The notes under the pieces were generated by a model, which made no database searches, had not been told where the DNA came from, and saw only the letters and a list, made by a program, of their open reading frames with translations. 32,012 nucleotides of DNA from a virus: positions 1 to 32,012 of IMG/VR virus record IMGVR_UViG_3300025000_000306, one strand, 5' to 3'. This document shows, piece after piece, positions 16,631 through 23,207 of the stretch. Each line of letters starts with the position of its first letter. The stretch's first letter is position 1. Made by a program: the position numbers and the translations under genes.

Positions 16631-17140
16631 TCAGGTTCCGATTTTATTGATTACATCAACACCCAGCTCCACGATCCGAGGCTCACCCATCAAAGTGATG
16701 TTTACTTTTGCTCTGAATCTTCTGGGATCAATCTTAACTATCTGGCCTTCAAGTCCCTGGAGGGGACCTGATACTATCGTTATTTTGCCGCCTTCATAAA
16801 ACACTTCCGATATACCGAGTGGGTCACCGTCCCCGGAGAGCCTGTAAACAATTTGCATTTCATCTTCAGGTATTGGCTCTGGACCTTTTTCATTATCAAG
16901 TATCCGTATTACTGAAGGTGTTCCAGTTAGCTTATAAAACATTGCTGCATCCATGAATACCTTTACAAACACATACCCCGGAATAAGAGTCCTGGTTACT
17001 TGTTTCCACACGCCATCATTTCTTTCACGAAGGATTCTTTGTGGAACCAGTGCTTTAATATCCGGAAGATCTCTCAACAGGATATTTTTTACTTCTACCT
17101 CTTTACCGGTTTTCACATGGAGTACATACCATTTACCCAT
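16631..17140 (-). CDS. NusG-family specialised elongation factor (LoaP-like)
   Basis: The 169-residue protein has the two NusG domains. Residues 1-about 105 are the NGN domain (KWYVLHVKTGKEVEVKNILL, TLIPGYVFVKVFMD, PSVIRIL). Residues 116-142 start the KOW domain (GGKITIVSGPLQGLEGQIVK) and lead to a C-terminal barrel. The YVLHVKTGKE start and the lack of extra acidic inserts resemble LoaP/UpxY-type paralogues rather than housekeeping NusG. These paralogues bind RNA polymerase and help it read through terminators in one long operon. The gene overlaps the small terminase gene by 8 bases and precedes the 400-base leader and the late operon, so a late antitermination role is likely. Confidence 0.88.
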   Translation of the reverse strand: MGKWYVLHVKTGKEVEVKNILLRDLPDIKALVPQRILRERNDGVWKQVTRTLIPGYVFVKVFMDAAMFYKLTGTPSVIRILDNEKGPEPIPEDEMQIVYRLSGDGDPLGISEVFYEGGKITIVSGPLQGLEGQIVKIDPRRFRAKVNITLMGEPRIVELGVDVINKIGT

Positions 17141-17723
17141 TTGCTTCCTTCTCCAGCTTCTGAGCTATCTTGTCATCAACCTTGTTTGCAAAGCTCACCA
17201 TCATTTCAAAAAGTTCTGGATTGTTTTTCAATTCCACCCTCATTTCCTGCTTAACTTCTTCCAAAGCTTTCTTGTATATCTTATTGAAGTCCTTTTTAAA
17301 CTTCTCTTTATATACAGCGCTTCTCTGGATCGCAACCATGAGCTTGACCGCCTTGTCGATAGGAAGGTTTTCAATATCATCTTCAGCCGTTGCCATTCTC
17401 TGAACCAATTGATCAACAAACATGGCAGCTGCTATTTCTGTACCCTCAATATCCTGGTTATCCTTAACGGCCAAAAGCAGTGCTTCAGTTCTAAGCCTGG
17501 CTTCCTTCAATCGTTTAACAACTGAATTGTTACGTATGGCATACCTGCTAATAGATGACTTACTTATCGGGTATCCCATATTGGTTATATCTTCAGCTAT
17601 CTCAGTATATTTAAGATAGTTTTCACCGGTAGCAGCCAGCATCTGATCAAGCTTTTTTCGAATGTCATCCGGCAGCTCATCAACTTTTGAACAAACCCTT
17701 GTCCGTTCTCTTTGGGTACCCAT
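17133..17723 (-). CDS. Small terminase-type DNA-binding protein, Mu gp27 / DUF3486 family
   Basis: The ATG at 17723 shares one base with the upstream stop (TGATG). The 196-residue product begins RERTRVCSKVDELPDDIRKK and reads LDQMLAATGE, MGYPISKSSISRYA, the typical DUF3486 (Mu gp27) helix-turn-helix region. The rest is a helical coiled-coil-like domain (EKFKKDFNKIYKKALEEVKQ). Mu gp27 is regarded as the small terminase subunit that selects the packaging site near the phage end. Its position two genes before terL agrees. Confidence 0.9.
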   Translation of the reverse strand: MGTQRERTRVCSKVDELPDDIRKKLDQMLAATGENYLKYTEIAEDITNMGYPISKSSISRYAIRNNSVVKRLKEARLRTEALLLAVKDNQDIEGTEIAAAMFVDQLVQRMATAEDDIENLPIDKAVKLMVAIQRSAVYKEKFKKDFNKIYKKALEEVKQEMRVELKNNPELFEMMVSFANKVDDKIAQKLEKEANG

Positions 17724-18010
17724 CAAAATCCAACTCCCGGATCATCGGTTGTACCCTCGCAAACATCCTGACCTTTATCAGTTATTTTTATGACTATGTC
17801 ATCATGTATTTGCTCATCCGGGTTCAACTCGCGAATGTATTCTCTTTCCTTCAGGTAATCTATCTGCTTATCAACTTCAATGGCAGAATAATTAGCCTGG
17901 AATGCCCGCTTAACAGTAGTAACAAGTAAAACCCCTTTAACTGATTCATAAAGGGAAGTAAGAATTAGCGCTCTGAGCCTTTTGATTTCAATAATCTTTA
18001 AGCTGTCCAT
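17723..18010 (-). CDS. Winged-helix-like protein at Mu gp26 position
   Basis: I chose ATG 18010, 8 bases after GAGGAG; an in-frame upstream ATG would overlap the previous gene by 29 bases. The 95-residue product reads EIKRLRALILTSLYESVKGV, then KQIDYLKEREYIRE and DIVIKITDKGQDVCEG. This is the pattern of a winged helix ending in a beta wing, as in the VpaChn25_0724-type phage family found beside Mu gp25/gp27 homologues. It may work with the small terminase or as a regulator. The function is not established. Confidence 0.75.
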   Translation of the reverse strand: MDSLKIIEIKRLRALILTSLYESVKGVLLVTTVKRAFQANYSAIEVDKQIDYLKEREYIRELNPDEQIHDDIVIKITDKGQDVCEGTTDDPGVGF

Positions 18011-18014
18011 GAAT

Positions 18015-18398
18015 TCACTCCTCTTTTTTTGTAATATGTTCATTCAGATGGTCATTGTACTTATTAATCTTCTGGTCCACATCCTTAAAAAATCCATCAA
18101 GCTTGTAGTCCAATTTCACATTGATTTTCTCAAACCCTTGTTCCATGCTTGTACTGACTTTTTCAATTCTGGCTTCCAAGCTTGCCTGTGCTCTCAACTG
18201 GTCTTCTCTGGTTGTGTACATAAGAGGCATTTTTTCTTTAAAATCACTGAAGGATTTTTCAATTGCTGATATCCTGCACCTATTGTCTGTATCCGCATCT
18301 TCAAGCTTTTTGAATTTATCCTTAAGAAAAAAGCCGATAATTGCAATCACCAAACCTGTGATAATCTGGAGTACTGCAGTAAGATTAATTCCGTTCAT
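18015..18398 (-). CDS. Membrane-anchored coiled-coil protein (Mu gp25 / DUF2730-like)
   Basis: The 127-residue product starts after GAGGT and has a transmembrane helix at residues 6-25 (LTAVLQIITGLVIAIIGFFL). After it comes a long charged coiled coil (KFKKLEDADTDNRCRISAIE, EARIEKVSTSMEQGFEKINV). The layout and place before the gp26/gp27-like genes match the Mu gp25 (DUF2730) group. A lysis-accessory role (hemolysin XhlA-like or spanin-like) is an alternative because the architecture is similar. It is the first gene downstream of the terminator/promoter element. Confidence 0.72.
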   Translation of the reverse strand: MNGINLTAVLQIITGLVIAIIGFFLKDKFKKLEDADTDNRCRISAIEKSFSDFKEKMPLMYTTREDQLRAQASLEARIEKVSTSMEQGFEKINVKLDYKLDGFFKDVDQKINKYNDHLNEHITKKEE

Positions 18399-18429
18399 GT
18401 ATTTACCTCACACTTTTGAGTAAAATAAA

Positions 18430-18458
18430 AAATCCAAGCATTTAGTATACTTGGATTT
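18430..18458 (-). terminator. Intrinsic terminator directly after mor
   Basis: The minus strand reads AAATCCAAG, an 11-base loop, CTTGGATTT, followed by TTTATTTTA. The 9-bp perfect stem with T-rich tail is a clear intrinsic terminator ending the early/middle message. The loop contains TATACT. Confidence 0.88.
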
Positions 18459-18474
18459 TAATTCATTTCATGAA
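18444..18474 (-). promoter_or_regulatory. Candidate Mor-dependent middle/late promoter embedded in the terminator loop
   Basis: The -10-like TATACT (18449-18444) sits in the loop of the terminator. No -35 hexamer lies at the right distance. Instead a perfect 8-bp palindrome TTCATGAA (18467-18474) is centred about 32 bases before the expected start, where an activator such as Mor binds. RNA starting near 18437 would lack the 5' arm of the hairpin and escape it. A 16-bp palindrome (18496-18511, AATTAAATATTTAATT) lies upstream. Confidence 0.5.
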
Positions 18475-18509
18475 AAATATCTTTTTAAGTATTTAAATTA
18501 AATATTTAA

Positions 18510-18827
18510 TTAATCTTTGCTGAATAGTGTGGCTTGCCCATCCATTGGTCGATTACGCCTGTTGTCTATAATATCATCACATATATATCTAATCATGATA
18601 CCTGTGAGGTTATATTTTTTCGCAAGCTCATCATAATTATAGCCATTGAATTCCTCTCTGATCTTTCGATCTCTCAGAGGGCGTTCAACAGATTCTGCCT
18701 TATGGAAATATACATACTGGCCGCCAAATAGTTTTGCAATCTTAATCGTATTATCGAGTCCAATTTCATTCATTATCTGGCAGTATATTTCCGGAAGATC
18801 ATCTTTCTTCAGTTCCTGCAAATTCAT
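18510..18827 (-). CDS. mor: Mor-family transcription activator
   Basis: The 105-residue protein shows the Mor/C family core: EIYCQIMNEIGLDNTIKIAK, LFGGQYVYFHKAESVERPLR, then the helix-turn-helix GYNYDELAKKYNLTGIMIRY. In Mu, Mor dimers activate the middle promoter; here no separate C gene is seen, so one protein may do both jobs. I chose ATG 18827. A TTG at 18836 is possible, while GTG codons at 18845/18848 lie at or before the predicted start of transcription. It is the last gene before the terminator. Confidence 0.9.
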   Translation of the reverse strand: MNLQELKKDDLPEIYCQIMNEIGLDNTIKIAKLFGGQYVYFHKAESVERPLRDRKIREEFNGYNYDELAKKYNLTGIMIRYICDDIIDNRRNRPMDGQATLFSKD

Positions 18828-18850
18828 TTTACTCAATGACCTCACCACCT

Positions 18851-18879
18851 TTTATATCTTATTTTTAATCTCATGTCAA
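18851..18879 (-). promoter_or_regulatory. Consensus promoter upstream of mor
   Basis: On the minus strand TTGACA (18879-18874) is followed by 17 bases and TATAAA (18856-18851). Transcription would start near 18844 and give mor a very short leader. This would let mor be made independently of the long early transcript. Confidence 0.7.
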
Positions 18880-18884
18880 TCCTG

Positions 18885-19223
18885 TTATTTTTGACAAGTT
18901 CCTTGCGAATTTCTCAAAATCTGATTTATTGTCCTTATCTCTTTGCTTCTGGCATTCATATACATCTCCCGAAGAGCTTCAATTTTCTTGTGATACTCTT
19001 CATCCAGCCGATACATCCTTACCATGAGAGTATTAATTTCATTCTTCGCTTCGTGGAGCTGTTGAGCTAGATCACCTAATACACCATCCATCAATAATAT
19101 TAATTCATCTTTATTGACTGAAGCTGGGGATTCATCCTCCAGAAGGATACTGACAGTAGAATTGGATTTTGCTCTTATTTGCACAACAGCTCCACGATAT
19201 ACGCCAAACTCCATTGGCATCAT
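18885..19223 (-). CDS. Coiled-coil hypothetical protein (112 aa)
   Basis: The start ATG 19223 shares TGATG with the stop of the upstream gene. Residues 1-45 are a small beta domain (GVYRGAVVQIRAKSNSTVSI, VNKDELILLM). Residues 46-105 are a coiled coil (LGDLAQQLHEAKNEINTLMV, YHKKIEALREMYMNARSKEI). No known family is recognised. It is the last gene before the mor promoter. Confidence 0.75.
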   Translation of the reverse strand: MMPMEFGVYRGAVVQIRAKSNSTVSILLEDESPASVNKDELILLMDGVLGDLAQQLHEAKNEINTLMVRMYRLDEEYHKKIEALREMYMNARSKEIRTINQILRNSQGTCQK

Positions 19224-19432
19224 CACCCTTCAAGCTCTTTTTGTATTTCTAACCTCAAATCGGCAATTCGCAATGCCGATTTTTCAGCCTTACCATAGCC
19301 AATAGGTTTTTTGAAACTGAAGCATTCGCCATTAATTACCCATATCTTGCGCTTTATCTTTTTCACAGGGCAATACTTGTTTGAACATATACCTCTTAGC
19401 TTCAGGGAACCACACTCACAAAATTCAGCCAT
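19223..19432 (-). CDS. Small zinc-ribbon-like protein (69 aa)
   Basis: The protein starts MAEFCECGSLKLRGICSNKYCP, with Cys at 5, 7, 16 and 21, which is a plausible single zinc site. The rest is basic and helical (KAEKSALRIADLRLEIQKEL). It has a GAAGG ribosome site. The next two upstream genes but one are also Cys-rich. The role is unknown; nucleic-acid or protein binding is likely for this size and charge. Confidence 0.75.
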   Translation of the reverse strand: MAEFCECGSLKLRGICSNKYCPVKKIKRKIWVINGECFSFKKPIGYGKAEKSALRIADLRLEIQKELEG

Positions 19433-19451
19433 TTGACTTTCCTTCTTTCGT

Positions 19452-19688
19452 TTATTCTTTTTGATACTGTGCTTTTCCCAGCAGCCTTACAATCTCTCTG
19501 GGATCAACTCTGACAGCACCAGCATCTTCCGCTCTTGTTCTTGCCCTGGGTGTTGTTAAATCGTAATGAGGCTGGCCTGGCTTATCCTGGAACCATGACT
19601 TTTTTAATCCTATTTTGTTAGCAAACAGATGCAGCTCCTGGAGGCTGCTGTCTGAAATAAGGTGTCCAAGTTTGTCCATGAAAATCAT
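19452..19688 (-). CDS. DUF4031 family protein
   Basis: The 78-residue protein reads ELHLFANKIGLKKSWFQDK, PGQPHYDLTTPRARTRAEDA and GAVRVDPREIVRLL, the full DUF4031 signature of small phage and bacterial proteins. An AGGAGG site precedes the ATG by 8 bases. The conserved H, W, H-Y-D-L and R residues suggest ligand or nucleic-acid binding, but no activity is known for the family. Confidence 0.85.
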   Translation of the reverse strand: MIFMDKLGHLISDSSLQELHLFANKIGLKKSWFQDKPGQPHYDLTTPRARTRAEDAGAVRVDPREIVRLLGKAQYQKE

Positions 19689-19706
19689 ATAACATCCTCC
19701 TGCGTA

Positions 19707-19964
19707 TCATTTTAGCTTTTTAGCATGGTCAGGGCATAGGTCCATGTGATCAGTTATTTTTGTTGTACACTTGTCGCACATAGGAGTATCACAGGTAATA
19801 GGACTCCTCATCGGAATGCTTAAGTCAATAATGCCATTGATCTTTGGAGGATGACCAGCGTATGCCATTTCACCTATTATTGCATCACACAATACTGTTG
19901 ACTTTCTCTTCTTGCAGATTTTGCACAGTATAGCATTTGTATCAAATTCTTTAACATCACCCAT
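19707..19964 (-). CDS. Cys-rich zinc-finger-like hypothetical protein (85 aa)
   Basis: Two metal-binding patches are visible: CKICKKRKSTVLCD (Cys14, 17 and 26) and a C-terminal set with CDTPMCDKC and LCPDH. These could form a treble-clef or crossed zinc finger. The middle (MAYAGHPPKINGIIDLSIPM) is hydrophobic. The ribosome site is AGGAAAGG. No family is recognised. It belongs to a run of short early genes. Confidence 0.75.
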   Translation of the reverse strand: MGDVKEFDTNAILCKICKKRKSTVLCDAIIGEMAYAGHPPKINGIIDLSIPMRSPITCDTPMCDKCTTKITDHMDLCPDHAKKLK

Positions 19965-19998
19965 TTTTTATGCGACCTTTCCTGATTATGCGAATTAA

Positions 19999-20439
19999 CT
20001 ATTTATTCTCCAAGTGACATTCTCCGCATCTTGTTTTACTGCACAAACCATGTAATTCTTTATTATATAAACTACAAAAACTGATTTCGCCATCTGTTTT
20101 AAATGGGTCATTGCCAACGTTAAGATAACCACAGTCAGAAGCGCAACAACCAGTATCGTTCTTGTCAATCCTTACTGCCGTTAATAACTGTGTTCTGTCT
20201 AAAGACAAAGGTTCAGGCCTTTCTATTTCAATGTGAATATCACCAATCATAATTTTATGCCATGTGCCGTAGTTACAGAGGAATAGAATTTCATTGGTTT
20301 GATAATCTCTTACAACCTCCAAAAAGCCTTCATCCTGCATTTCTTTAATTATTTCATTTGCATTACTATCTTTTATTTGGATACTTCTCTGTTTAAAAAG
20401 GTCTGGCTTACTATTACTTCCAAACATCGACATTGACAT
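19999..20439 (-). CDS. Hypothetical protein with Cys-rich C-terminus (146 aa)
   Basis: I prefer ATG 20439, 8 bases after AAAGGAG, to the upstream ATG 20457, which has no ribosome site. Residues 1-95 form a mixed alpha/beta domain (NANEIIKEMQDEGFLEVVRD, GTWHKIMIGDIHIEIERP). Residues 96-146 have eight Cys (GCCASDCGYLNVG, FCSLYN, LCSKTRCGECH), likely a zinc-binding module. No known family is recognised. Confidence 0.75.
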   Translation of the reverse strand: MSMSMFGSNSKPDLFKQRSIQIKDSNANEIIKEMQDEGFLEVVRDYQTNEILFLCNYGTWHKIMIGDIHIEIERPEPLSLDRTQLLTAVRIDKNDTGCCASDCGYLNVGNDPFKTDGEISFCSLYNKELHGLCSKTRCGECHLENK

Positions 20440-20453
20440 GTAAATTTCTCCTT

Positions 20454-20720
20454 TCATGGTTCATCTGGTATTGGAATAAACCGACACTTATCGTGGGCAA
20501 AGTTGCCAACATACCGCATGGCTATAAGGGCAAGCATTCCATCAGCTATGAATTCATCTGCGTCCTCCTGACCTCTGCCTTCGTTATTTATCAGTAGCAA
20601 CCGTTGCGCTATTGCAGGAAATACCTGTTCGAGATTATCCGCTGCCACCAGCCATCTTTCAGGTGGCAACTGCTGTCCGATTTCGACTTTTAAAACATCA
20701 TTCTCCATATTATTTTGCAT
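20454..20720 (-). CDS. Hypothetical early protein (88 aa)
   Basis: The product reads KVEIGQQLPPERWLVAADNL, EQVFPAIAQRLLLINNEG and DADEFIADGMLALIAMRYVG, and is acidic and mainly helical. The ribosome site AAAGGAA is 4 bases from ATG 20720; an ATG 4 codons later is possible. No family is recognised. A stable hairpin lies just upstream (20734-20764). Confidence 0.65.
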   Translation of the reverse strand: MQNNMENDVLKVEIGQQLPPERWLVAADNLEQVFPAIAQRLLLINNEGRGQEDADEFIADGMLALIAMRYVGNFAHDKCRFIPIPDEP

Positions 20721-20733
20721 TTTCCTTTCTGAT

Positions 20734-20764
20734 GAGGTTAGGTGTAAAATGTTAACCTAACCTC
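20734..20764 (-). promoter_or_regulatory. 10-bp inverted repeat upstream of a small early gene
   Basis: GAGGTTAGGT and ACCTAACCTC flank an 11-base loop. No T-run follows on the minus strand. It could be an operator, an RNA processing site or a translation control hairpin, because it ends 14 bases before a start codon. Confidence 0.55.
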
Positions 20765-20785
20765 GTTCTTCACATAGTTTTTATT

Positions 20786-20893
20786 TCACGTATCAGGTTT
20801 TTCTTCTTCACGGCTACACCGGCTTGAAACTCTACAAGATGAATACACTGTTAATAGTATGAAAAAAATAATTACACCAATTGCCCAAAACAT
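20786..20893 (-). CDS. Small membrane protein (35 aa)
   Basis: An ATG at 20893 follows a strong GGAGG site at the right distance. The product starts MFWAIGVIIFFILLTVYSS, a single transmembrane helix, and ends in a short charged tail (RCSREEEKPDT). It fills the otherwise empty gap between two early genes. The function is unknown; small membrane proteins in early phage operons may alter the host envelope or exclude other phages. Confidence 0.65.
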   Translation of the reverse strand: MFWAIGVIIFFILLTVYSSCRVSSRCSREEEKPDT

Positions 20894-20923
20894 CTTAAAT
20901 AACCTCCTATCTATTTTTTTGTA

Positions 20924-21685
20924 TCAACCTACCAACTGAACTTTTCCGCTTCTTTTAAGCCGTTCCCATTTGTTTTTTACCTGAAGCTGGTTCCTGTTAA
21001 GCGCTTTTGCAATCACTCCGACCGTATCACCTGCAAGCCTCATTAAAATGAGCATTTCCTCTTCACTTTTAGACCAATCTCTTCTAGCTTCAGCCAGTGG
21101 CCGGTATTTGCATCTAATTTGATAAAGTCTGTTTTGAATACTTAGTTCGGTTCTGTTTAGAAATTCGGTGAGCTGCCTGTATGTATAGCGAAATGTTTTT
21201 AGGTATTCGATCATCCTGGAATCATCTTCTGGGGTCCACGGACGCTCCCATCCTTTTTTACCTTTGTCATAGTAATCCAGTTTTCTCATCTTAATTACCC
21301 AGTCAGGTTCTTCTCCAAGTGCACCAGGTTCAAATTTACTGAAATCTATGAAATCCCTATGATCGAATGCCCATTGCCAGAATTCTTTTAGGTTTACCAT
21401 CATTTTTGCAGCTTTCCCAAGAGGTTTAAAAAGTGTAATCGGCAAGCCCTTTTCCCTGATCCAGTAACGGTAGATTGTCTGATCGTTCATTTTAACAGCA
21501 GTTGAGAATTCATAAACCGGTATTCCTTCATGCGCTTGTGTTGATGTAGGGTACCCATTACGATAACGCCAGGCATCGACTGTTCTAATATCTTTGCCAA
21601 GGTTTTTAGCAATAGTTTTAAGGCTTACATTACCGAAAGATTTCTCAAAATACTCAATTTGCTCTTTTGTCCACGGTTTTGGCAA
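20924..21685 (-). CDS. Multi-Myb/SANT-like DNA-binding protein
   Basis: I place the start at TTG 21685, 8 bases after AGGAGG; the GTG at 21694 overlaps that site. The 253-residue protein has three Myb/SANT-like helix-turn-helix repeats: WTKEQIEYFEKSFGNVSLKT (about residues 5-45), WTPEDDSRMIEYLKTFRYTY (about 145-190) and WSKSEEEMLILMRLAGDTVG (about 203-245). Between repeats 1 and 2 is a MerR-like helix-turn-helix (GIPVYEFSTAVKMNDQTIYR) and a Trp-rich linker. Such proteins occur in Firmicute phages without a proven role. It may regulate middle genes or bind phage DNA. Confidence 0.8.
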   Translation of the reverse strand: MPKPWTKEQIEYFEKSFGNVSLKTIAKNLGKDIRTVDAWRYRNGYPTSTQAHEGIPVYEFSTAVKMNDQTIYRYWIREKGLPITLFKPLGKAAKMMVNLKEFWQWAFDHRDFIDFSKFEPGALGEEPDWVIKMRKLDYYDKGKKGWERPWTPEDDSRMIEYLKTFRYTYRQLTEFLNRTELSIQNRLYQIRCKYRPLAEARRDWSKSEEEMLILMRLAGDTVGVIAKALNRNQLQVKNKWERLKRSGKVQLVG

Positions 21686-21700
21686 ATATATCACCTCCTG

Positions 21701-22114
21701 TTACTCTGAACTTTGGCTTCGAAGCTTGATATTGTTGTTTTCCTTTATAAGATTTCTCTTAAGAGAATTAAATGATGTCCATGTCGGCATATAATAGATG
21801 AATACCTTATTGATATCAGTCTTCAATTCTTTTTGAATCCTCTTAGGCAACTTGTTATAAGCCTGTTTTCGCTTCTGAGAATACAATGATTTTGTAACCT
21901 TCCTAAGAAACCTTCTTGATTCCTCACAATCCTTATTCATCCATTCATACTTAAATACCCCATTAACATAGACCATTATAGAGTTCTTGAATTGATTCTC
22001 ACGCTTTAATACTAGGCTTACCTTATATTCATCACATTGCAGTTCAACAACATCCATTATGTGTTTAAGCTTATCTTCAACAACTTTCCAATCCTCTTTA
22101 GTCAAATATTTCAC
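21701..22114 (-). CDS. Conserved basic phage protein, coupled to the radical SAM gene (137 aa)
   Basis: The start is GTG 22114, overlapping the radical SAM stop as GTGA. The 137-residue product is strongly basic: a first alpha/beta part (VVELQCDEYKVSLVLKREN, MVYVNGVFKYEWM) and a Lys/Arg-rich helix pair (RRFLRKVTKSLYSQKRKQAY), ending YYMPTWTSFNSLKRNLIKEN. The W-x-S-F-x-S-L-K-R ending recalls a phage protein family of unknown function. Four-base overlaps link it with the kinase and radical SAM genes, so it may act with them, perhaps on DNA. Confidence 0.75.
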   Translation of the reverse strand: MKYLTKEDWKVVEDKLKHIMDVVELQCDEYKVSLVLKRENQFKNSIMVYVNGVFKYEWMNKDCEESRRFLRKVTKSLYSQKRKQAYNKLPKRIQKELKTDINKVFIYYMPTWTSFNSLKRNLIKENNNIKLRSQSSE

Positions 22115-22653
22115 GCTCCCTTCAGATCAAAAATAAAGAGCTTTTCTTCTTCCGGCAGTTTACAATTATCCAGCCACTTTAGCCGACGTACTACTGACCA
22201 GGCCGAGAAATTAATATTTGAAAAGTCATAGCGTTCATATAGTCTGGTATCAATATCCAACCGAAAGGAAATTCCACTTTGCTGAGGTAGTCTTTCAGAT
22301 AGTAACTTCAATTCCATAACATCTTGATCAGATGCACCGTCATGGATCGTAAAATGAATTCCATTTATGTAAGTGAATAAATCTCTGTACTCTGTCCACA
22401 AATCCTTTTTAAATAAGGCTGTGTACATATATATTTTGCCTTCATAATTAAGCCTTCTACGTAGCACATGAGCAAACAAAATGACTTTATCGGGAATAAG
22501 CATTGGTTCTCCACCAGTTATGATAATTTCTTCATATGACAACAGATCACGAATATTATCCAAAACTTCATGCTGCAGGAAAGCATCATGTGTATTGCTG
22601 CAGCCCTCACAATGCCGATTACATTCTAGTGTTACTATAACCCTCGCTTTCAT
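22111..22653 (-). CDS. Radical SAM protein, short NrdG/QueE-like
   Basis: The 180-residue protein has the CxxxCxxC cluster motif at Cys11, Cys15 and Cys18 (LECNRHCEGCSN), which would bind a 4Fe-4S cluster and S-adenosylmethionine. The SAM-binding GGEP follows at residues 47-50 (IIITGGEPML). A later strand (GIHFTIHDGASDQDV) fits the barrel. The size and C-x-x-C-x-G-C-x-N pattern resemble activating or QueE-like enzymes. No partner ribonucleotide reductase gene or other deazaguanine gene is seen, so the substrate is unknown. It overlaps the guanylate-kinase-like gene upstream by 4 bases. An oxygen-sensitive cluster fits an anaerobic host. Confidence 0.88.
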   Translation of the reverse strand: MKARVIVTLECNRHCEGCSNTHDAFLQHEVLDNIRDLLSYEEIIITGGEPMLIPDKVILFAHVLRRRLNYEGKIYMYTALFKKDLWTEYRDLFTYINGIHFTIHDGASDQDVMELKLLSERLPQQSGISFRLDIDTRLYERYDFSNINFSAWSVVRRLKWLDNCKLPEEEKLFIFDLKGA

Positions 22654-23189
22654 GTATTCCCTCCTGTAGCCCTGATAACTTCCTTGACCTGCTCGATCGT
22701 GTCAGTAATAGAACTATTAGCGTCAACAACCCAGTTGCATCGTATTCTTTTGAATGCATTCCGATCATAACCTACCCGTCTGCCAACGTCTCCTATAGGT
22801 CTGCCCTGATCGGCCATTCTATAAATACGCTCTTCTTTGTCAGCTTTGAGATAAACTATGACAATCTCTGCATCCTTGACCTTGGACAATAACATCTCAA
22901 TTCCATCCGGATCAATAACATAAATACTTGTTCCCAATCCTTTATACTGGTCCCTAATTGCCCAATAGTGATAGTTATCATAGAATTTATAAGCTACTAT
23001 GTATTCTGGAATATCAAAATGCTCCTGCAGGACAGCTCCGGTAACAAATCTGTGACCCCATTCTTCAAGCTTCCTTTGCGGCCTGGTAGTATAGGAATGA
23101 ATTACGTTGTATCCATCTTCTTCAAGTACTTGTGCAATAGTCGTTTTCCCTGATCCGGATTCTCCGACCAGGCATATTATTCTATCCAT
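22650..23189 (-). CDS. Guanylate-kinase-like nucleotide kinase
   Basis: The 179-residue protein has a P-loop GESGSGKT (residues 9-16) and the guanylate-kinase GMP-binding segment SYTTRPQRKLEEWGHRF (Ser32, Arg36, Arg39). It also has the dimeric-kinase pattern TSIYVIDPDGIEML and a lid (IYRMADQGRPIGDVGRR). Guanylate kinase phosphorylates GMP or dGMP; a changed base or another monophosphate is possible in a phage enzyme. The ribosome site is GGAGG. It is the first gene of a three-gene block with 4-base overlaps. Confidence 0.88.
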   Translation of the reverse strand: MDRIICLVGESGSGKTTIAQVLEEDGYNVIHSYTTRPQRKLEEWGHRFVTGAVLQEHFDIPEYIVAYKFYDNYHYWAIRDQYKGLGTSIYVIDPDGIEMLLSKVKDAEIVIVYLKADKEERIYRMADQGRPIGDVGRRVGYDRNAFKRIRCNWVVDANSSITDTIEQVKEVIRATGGNT

Positions 23190-23207
23190 TTGAATACCTC
23201 CATTTTT

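Noticed and set aside
22111-22653. Calling the radical SAM protein NrdG (anaerobic ribonucleotide reductase activase) or viperin
   Set aside because: The Cys motif resembles NrdG, but no NrdD gene is near; the protein is far shorter than viperin and lacks its motif context. The family is left open.
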